Source of the DNA: Bradyrhizobium sp. CCGB12
GTDB taxonomy: Bacteria > Pseudomonadota > Alphaproteobacteria > Rhizobiales > Xanthobacteraceae
Assembly (NCBI RefSeq): GCF_024199845.1
Contig: NZ_JANADO010000002.1
Location: 1-64,000, forward strand
Direction: 5' to 3'
Length of the DNA: 64,000 bases
Part shown: in pieces, positions 63,421 through 64,000 of the stretch
Numbering within the stretch: the first letter of the stretch is position 1
Layout: each line of letters opens with the position of its first letter
Notes under the pieces: model-generated
Seen by the model: only the letters and a program-made list of their open reading frames with translations
Databases searched by the model: none
Told to the model about the DNA's origin: nothing
Made by a program: the position numbers and the translations under genes

Positions 63421-63448
63421 AATCTGCAACGGGCAAAAAAGTTTCAAG
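63421..63448 (-). promoter_or_regulatory. Sigma-32 (RpoH)-like promoter
   Basis: On the minus strand CTTGAA, about 16 bases, then CAGATT; it lies about ten bases before the ROSE leader. The pattern parallels 58816-58843. Confidence 0.5.
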
Positions 63449-63463
63449 AGGGTGACAAGAATT

Positions 63464-63562
63464 TTTAGCGCCCAGCAGCGGAGCACTGCGATCCGAAATA
63501 TCCCAGATCGCGCGTGACGCGCGCCTGAAGCCCGGTGGTCTCTGCTCTGAAAATCCCGGTCA
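63464..63562 (-). CDS. Possible 32-residue peptide
   Basis: The frame MTGIFRAETTGLQARVTRDL ends GYFGSQCSAAGR. A GGGAGGAC site lies a few bases before the ATG at 63562, right after the DUF883-like stop. The same stop-then-start arrangement occurs at 621-670. Weak call. Confidence 0.3.
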
Positions 63563-63574
63563 TTTGTCCTCCCT

Positions 63575-63827
63575 CTATCGCCAGCGTGCAAACCACGCTC
63601 CGAGTAGGAACGCGAGACCAAGCGAGCGCAAAGGCGCCTTCACGGTCATCTCACGCAGCTGATCCGCCCAGCGCATCGCAGAATCGAACGCGGGCGAACC
63701 CTCTGGTTGACGACTTCCTCTTGTTTCAGCCCCGGGATCCGGCCTCCGGCCGGAAGTCTGCTCGACGCCGCCCTGCTCGTTCGTCAGCCCGGGCTTCCGT
63801 CATTGCCGAGGCTTCCCTCATGTCCAT
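63575..63827 (-). pseudogene. DUF883-like membrane-tail gene, frameshifted
   Basis: The ATG at 63827 has a perfect AGGAGG site and reads MDMREASAMTEARADERAGR before stopping early. In another frame the gene continues EGSPAFDSAMRWADQLREMT, VKAPLRSLGLAFLLGAWFAR and ends WR-TAG at 63575-63577. The end is the ElaB/YqjD-type anchor. Paralogue at 60712-60954, and a C-terminal relic at 633-670. Confidence 0.65.
63576..63613 (-). repeat. 38-bp match to 633-670
   Basis: Same sequence as 633-670 with one mismatch; here it is the 3' end of the DUF883-like pseudogene. Confidence 0.7.
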
Positions 63828-63898
63828 GGCGTCCTCCTATCGCCCGCCCCGGAGCAATGCTCCCTTCCACTTGGTTGCTACGTTCCGGAACGTCCTAG

Positions 63899-64000
63899 AC
63901 TAGACCGACTTCCGGCGATCTCCCGCCCGGGGCTTCTTCGCTGATCCGTCTTTCGCCGGCTTCTTGCCCGCGACAGGCATCAACATCTCTTTTTGACCGC
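63899..64000 (-). CDS. Lys/Ala-rich small protein, 5' end beyond window
   Basis: The minus-strand frame reads GQKEMLMPVAGKKPAKDGSA and KKPRAGDRRKSV before TAG. It is a close relative of the remnant at 61027-61190. The start lies past the window end, so length is unknown. Confidence 0.55.

Noticed and set aside
1..64000. CRISPR arrays, rRNA operons, replication origins
   Set aside because: No regularly spaced repeats, rRNA segments or iteron/parS-like clusters were seen by reading; a program search would be needed to exclude weak cases.

Overview
The window reads as chromosomal or island DNA of a Bradyrhizobium-like alphaproteobacterium (order Hyphomicrobiales). The support is: two heat-shock genes preceded by ROSE-type RNA thermometers, FixK/FNR-type TTGA-N6-TCAA boxes, many short-protein families that I recognise from Bradyrhizobium genomes, and OpgG/OpgH, phasin and oligopeptide-transporter genes of rhizobial type. 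No rRNA, complete tRNA, plasmid origin or CRISPR array was seen. Species level cannot be judged from sequence alone.

Layout. (1) 1-9.2 kb: a patchwork of very short genes and broken pieces: ATP-dependent DNA ligase remnants, a ribbon-helix-helix protein, several small conserved proteins, a 33-residue membrane peptide behind a FixK box and a phasin. Most sit near hairpins sharing a CCCCAGC/GCTGAGG core. (2) 9.3-15.7 kb: an alpha/beta hydrolase, a frameshifted TAXI-type receptor, and the opgG-opgH operon for periplasmic glucans. (3) 15.9-24.5 kb: decayed DNA with IS110 and IS5/IS1182 transposase remnants, a beheaded FAD-linked 2-hydroxyacid dehydrogenase, one intact FAD oxidoreductase, a GNAT enzyme, a frameshifted threonine aldolase and two broken HAD genes. 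(4) 25.0-30.9 kb: a single 1957-codon hybrid sensor kinase (pseudokinase, AAA ATPase, helical repeats, GAF, two PAS, histidine kinase). (5) 31.1-44.1 kb: ten genes in one direction, probably one or two transcripts: fused oligopeptide ABC ATPase, binding protein, two permeases, PuuB-like FAD oxidase, threonine synthase, broken ThrB-type kinase, tandem GNAT, D-threonine-aldolase-like PLP enzyme and aldehyde dehydrogenase. (6) 44.8-53.4 kb: a linked set with a second FAD oxidase, an Lrp/AsnC regulator, an omega-aminotransferase, an intact HAD hydrolase, a succinate-semialdehyde-type dehydrogenase, a cupin, a GhrA-like reductase and a second tandem GNAT. (7) 53.6-57.1 kb: a truncated tRNA-Thr 3' end (probable integration scar), phage-like and small-gene debris. 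(8) 57.1-64 kb: a stress region with an SDR, three Hsp20 genes (two under ROSE elements with sigma-32-like promoters) and two partly duplicated sets of small stress-type genes.

How it fits together. Regions 5 and 6 look like one catabolic island: import of a small peptide, opine or unusual amino acid, oxidative or PLP-dependent attack (FAD oxidases, aldolase, transaminase), aldehyde oxidation by two dehydrogenases, and Lrp control. Glycine, glyoxylate and acetaldehyde chemistry of threonine-like beta-hydroxy amino acids is one coherent reading, and GABA or diamine breakdown is another; the substrate is not determined. Region 3 holds decayed relatives of the same families (HAD, FAD oxidase, aldolase), suggesting an older copy being lost.

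Single-base frameshifts are unusually frequent in the small and accessory genes, while the large operons are mostly intact. This may be true decay or assembly error, so each frameshift call below should be read with that in mind.
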